Shown here piece by piece: positions 61,827 through 64,000 of a stretch of DNA of 64,000 bases. The stretch's first letter is position 1. The number at the start of each line of letters is the position of its first letter. The stretch is from Lactarius indigo (taxonomy: Eukaryota; Basidiomycota; Agaricomycetes; Russulales; Russulaceae): positions 1,302,001 to 1,366,000 of the forward strand of contig JAFKAC010000013.1 of assembly GCA_025766275.1 (NCBI GenBank). The letters are read 5' to 3'. The notes beneath the pieces were generated by a model. That model had not been told where the DNA came from, did not search any database, and worked only from the letters and a program-made list of their open reading frames with translations. A program made the translations under genes and the position numbers.

Positions 61827-63531
61827 CAGGACTGTCCTTAAGTCTCAACGAGATCCTCCTTGTCCTTGTCCTCTAGCCCCAGGTCTTCCCTTGGCAGGAA
61901 TGGTGGTATAGTGTAAGGTGGCTTGCCATAATCAATTTCTTCAAGCCCTGCTAGTCTCACCTTGGTTCAATCTGCAGAAGTGTCCATTGCCCATGGGTTG
62001 GTGAGGTTTTGTGGGACAGTCCAGTTTGTGTTGCCAGTTTTCTTTGGCTTTGCATTGGTTTTGTATCCATTGATTCTTGCACAGAGGTGGATGTAGTTCT
62101 TCTGGTGTTGGAGTACTGCTCTCTTCTACTCATTGAACATCTCTGGTTTGTCCAGATCATATGTCTTCTCATATGATTTCTTTGGCAGTCCTCCAGTGAA
62201 CAAGTTGATGGTTTGGGGGTCATTTAGTTGATACTCTGCTTTTCTTGTTGCTTCTTCAAACTTGTTGACATATTTGTCGATATCTCTGTCAGTAATTTTG
62301 AGTCCTTTACACAGCAGTGTTTGAGCTTGTTCTTGTTCAAGGGTGTTAATGAACCTTTGGTTAAACCCTTCTGCTACAGCATTCCACAGATCATGCATGT
62401 ATTGGTCTATCCCCTGTTGAATTTGCCTGTTGAGCCACTTGAGATAGGAGAGCACCCATTTGCTGATAGAAGCGCCCTTGATGTAGGAGAGAAATAGAAG
62501 ACTACACCAGTAGTCATTGCACATGACCAGGGCATCTAAGTTCATGCCCCAGTAAACATGCCACTGCATTAAGAATGCATCAACTTTAGTTCTGTCACCA
62601 TCAAAAATGGTGGGGGGCTCACTGGTTGATTTTTCATGTCCTCCCAGACCATGACCTACTCCCCCTGCTAATACTCCTCCCAGTGGTCCCCCTTCTGGCA
62701 GTCCTCCTGCTGGCAAGTCAGGAGGAAAACCCCCCCCATGGTTCATCAATAGGGGAAGTCATCCCCTGGTGGTCTGCCACATCCTAGTGGTAGGTCAAGC
62801 AGGATGCTTTGCTGACCTCTGGACAGCAGGTTGGGTTGGTCTGGTCCTATTGCGCAAAAGATTGCTGAATCATTGGCAGTCATATGTACTCCCATTTCTG
62901 GGTTGATGGGGTACAAGATTTGTTGCACCTCTTGTCATAAGGCAGTGGCCATTTCTCTTGCTACTTCATCTCTCATTGTGACTATCTCCTGTTCCATCAT
63001 GACTGTGGTAGCCATGTTATTTTCTATGGCTGGCAATCACACTTGGATTACTTCTGGCACATCATGGAGGTGAAGGGACTCAGCTCTTTGGATTGTATAT
63101 TGTTTGATCAGTCCAATGCTTTCTTGCAGTCCCCCTTCACCAGTATCCTTGTCTTCATGAGTTTCTTCACTGACAGCTTCTCCAGTCAAATGTTCTTGTA
63201 GTTGTCTGTCAATGGGACCCCAGTCAGCTCTTGTATTTTGCTCTCTAGCATCAATGTTGCACTGGTAGTTTCTTCCTGCTAGTTATATAACATCCCAGTG
63301 ATGATCTATTGGGTTCCATGTAACTTCCACCCAACACAAGTGATCAAAATTGAACTCAACAGGTCTGAACCTTGTAGGTCTGTTGAATTCTACAAAATAC
63401 CCTGTCTCTTCTTCTTGCTCCCTCCAGCAGGCTGCTCCCAGGAATTGGGTAGGAATGTTTTGTTCTCCCCAGCATTCTAGGTGGTATGGACGAAAACTTG
63501 TCCACTGATCTCTTGTAGTTCTTGCTGCCAC
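61827..63531 (-). pseudogene. Ty3-E gag
   Basis: ATG 63531 (MAARTTRDQWTSFRPYHLEC), 19 nt after the LTR. Open 82 codons to a stop before LAGRNYQCNID. Later blocks: INPEMGVHMTANDSAIFCAI (62880-62928), FDGDRTKVDAFLMQWHVYWG and LSYIKGASISKWVLSYLKWL (62420-62610), EQEQAQTLLCKGLKITDRDI. Several stops (TGA or TAG). It continues into 38241-38490 once the solo LTR is removed. The closest relative here is Ty3-D gag. Confidence 0.85.
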
Positions 63532-63537
63532 AGTGGT

Positions 63538-63548
63538 ATCTTGGTCTT
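63538..63548 (-). promoter_or_regulatory. Ty3-E self-priming PBS
   Basis: AAGACCAAGAT on the minus strand, 2 nt inside the LTR start at 63551, identical to the Ty3-C and -D sites. Confidence 0.7.
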
Positions 63549-63550
63549 AA

Positions 63551-64000
63551 TGTAATGCCATCACAGCATTTGCTTGACTTGAGCTGATATTGGTGGCAAA
63601 GGGACTTAGCAGATGATGGTGACACTCACAGGTGTACACAAGTATATAGTGATGAACAGCAAACACAAAAGGCATACTCACAGTGACAAGAGGACTGTGG
63701 TGAGATATGCAGGGATGCTGGAAGCAGAGGTGAGACAGGGGAGTTGCAGTTGAAGCAGAGAGTCTGGCATACAACAGAGTGAAAACTGATGTGGACTGGG
63801 GCATACAGAGTACTCTACTTATACTACACAGAGGTGTGACACCAATACAAGGGAGGTAACATAGGGTCACAGAGTACAAGGAGCATTGTTCTACATACAG
63901 GACAAAAGGAATGTACTAAAGGAGAACAAGGCAACTAGAACAAAGAAAGTCCAGACAAGTATGATATCATACAGCAAACCCTAATACTACTACTACTAGT
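63551..64000 (-). repeat. Ty3-E 5' LTR, interrupted and cut by the window
   Basis: Starts TGTAATGCCATCAC, homologous to 38491. Interrupted by a Copia-A LTR piece (63650-63971) and resumes as CAGCAAACCCTAATACTACT, matching LTR-E near 61665. Continues past the window. Confidence 0.85.
63650..63971 (-). mobile_element. Truncated Copia-A LTR
   Basis: 322 bp from TGATGAACAG to GATATCATA, then an abrupt return to LTR-E sequence. The other half (to ATCAACA) is deleted and no TSD remains (left flank TATAG). Short form, CpG-depleted. Confidence 0.88.

Larger units (their letters stand above)
37405..64000 (-). mobile_element. Ty3-E, outermost chromovirus, split and truncated
   Basis: Minus-strand Ty3 element of a third family. 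Left part 37405-38490: RT fragment, protease, gag C-terminus. Right part 61827-63540: the rest of gag. Its 5' LTR begins at 63551 and leaves the window. The gap between the parts is a solo LTR of the same family that hosts Ty3-D and everything inside it. The left end is truncated in RT at the head-to-head junction with Ty3-C copy 3. Confidence 0.85.

Noticed and set aside
1..64000. RIP as the main mutational process
   Set aside because: Changes between sister copies sit at CpG rather than CpA, and CpA remains common; CpG deamination fits better.

Overview
The window is a transposon graveyard from a fungal genome, most likely an Agaricomycete basidiomycete. I found no host gene, rRNA, tRNA or CRISPR array. 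The fungal call rests on short introns (about 47-71 nt) with GTRNGT donors, Ty3 chromoviruses with minimal leaders, a tnp2 (Plavaka-like) DDE transposase, and heavy CpG-to-TpG/CpA decay typical of methylated fungal repeats. Element names used here (Ty3-C, -D, -E; Copia-A, -F; LTR-B, -G, -H) are local labels, not database names.

Layout. 1-4751 is a minus-strand Ty3-C remnant (RT back to gag) split by two oppositely oriented Copia-A solo LTRs and an LTR-B solo LTR. 4752-6249 is an odd inverted-LTR Copia-A derivative. 6377-23347 is a second, decayed minus-strand Ty3-C element carrying two Copia-A solo LTRs, a degenerate Copia-F element (itself hit by LTR-G and a hAT-like MITE), and LTR-H, LTR-D and LTR-C solo LTRs. 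23349-33515 is a large terminal-inverted-repeat DNA transposon with two divergent genes: a tnp2-type transposase (minus) and an unrecognised multi-exon gene (plus). It has TTGACTTT-rich subterminal arrays and three LTR insertions. 34174-37404 is a 5' part of a plus-strand Ty3-C element.

37405-64000 is a nested stack: Ty3-E (minus) contains an E-type solo LTR (38491-61826). That LTR contains a Copia-A solo LTR and full-length Ty3-D (plus, 39275-61585, target duplication CTATG). Ty3-D contains full-length Ty3-C (minus, 43991-58488, TGACC). Ty3-C contains an LTR-B solo LTR (46076-46794, ACAGG) and full-length Copia-A (minus, 47609-53942, CTCTG). LTR-pair divergence counted by eye (Copia-A 2/613, Ty3-C about 12/508, Ty3-D about 25/506) agrees with the nesting order.

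How the parts work. The Ty3 families share a gag with a CCHC knuckle, a GGGTTTT -1 frameshift site at the end of gag, and protease, RT, RNase H, integrase and chromodomain. After the chromodomain comes a conserved region I do not recognise. A PBS placed 2 nt after the LTR matches 11 nt of the LTR itself, implying Tf1-like self-priming. Copia-A and Copia-F use a half-initiator-tRNA(Met) PBS. None of the elements looks autonomous: CGA-to-TGA stops and a CpG-driven Asp-to-Asn change in the RT YxDD box recur.
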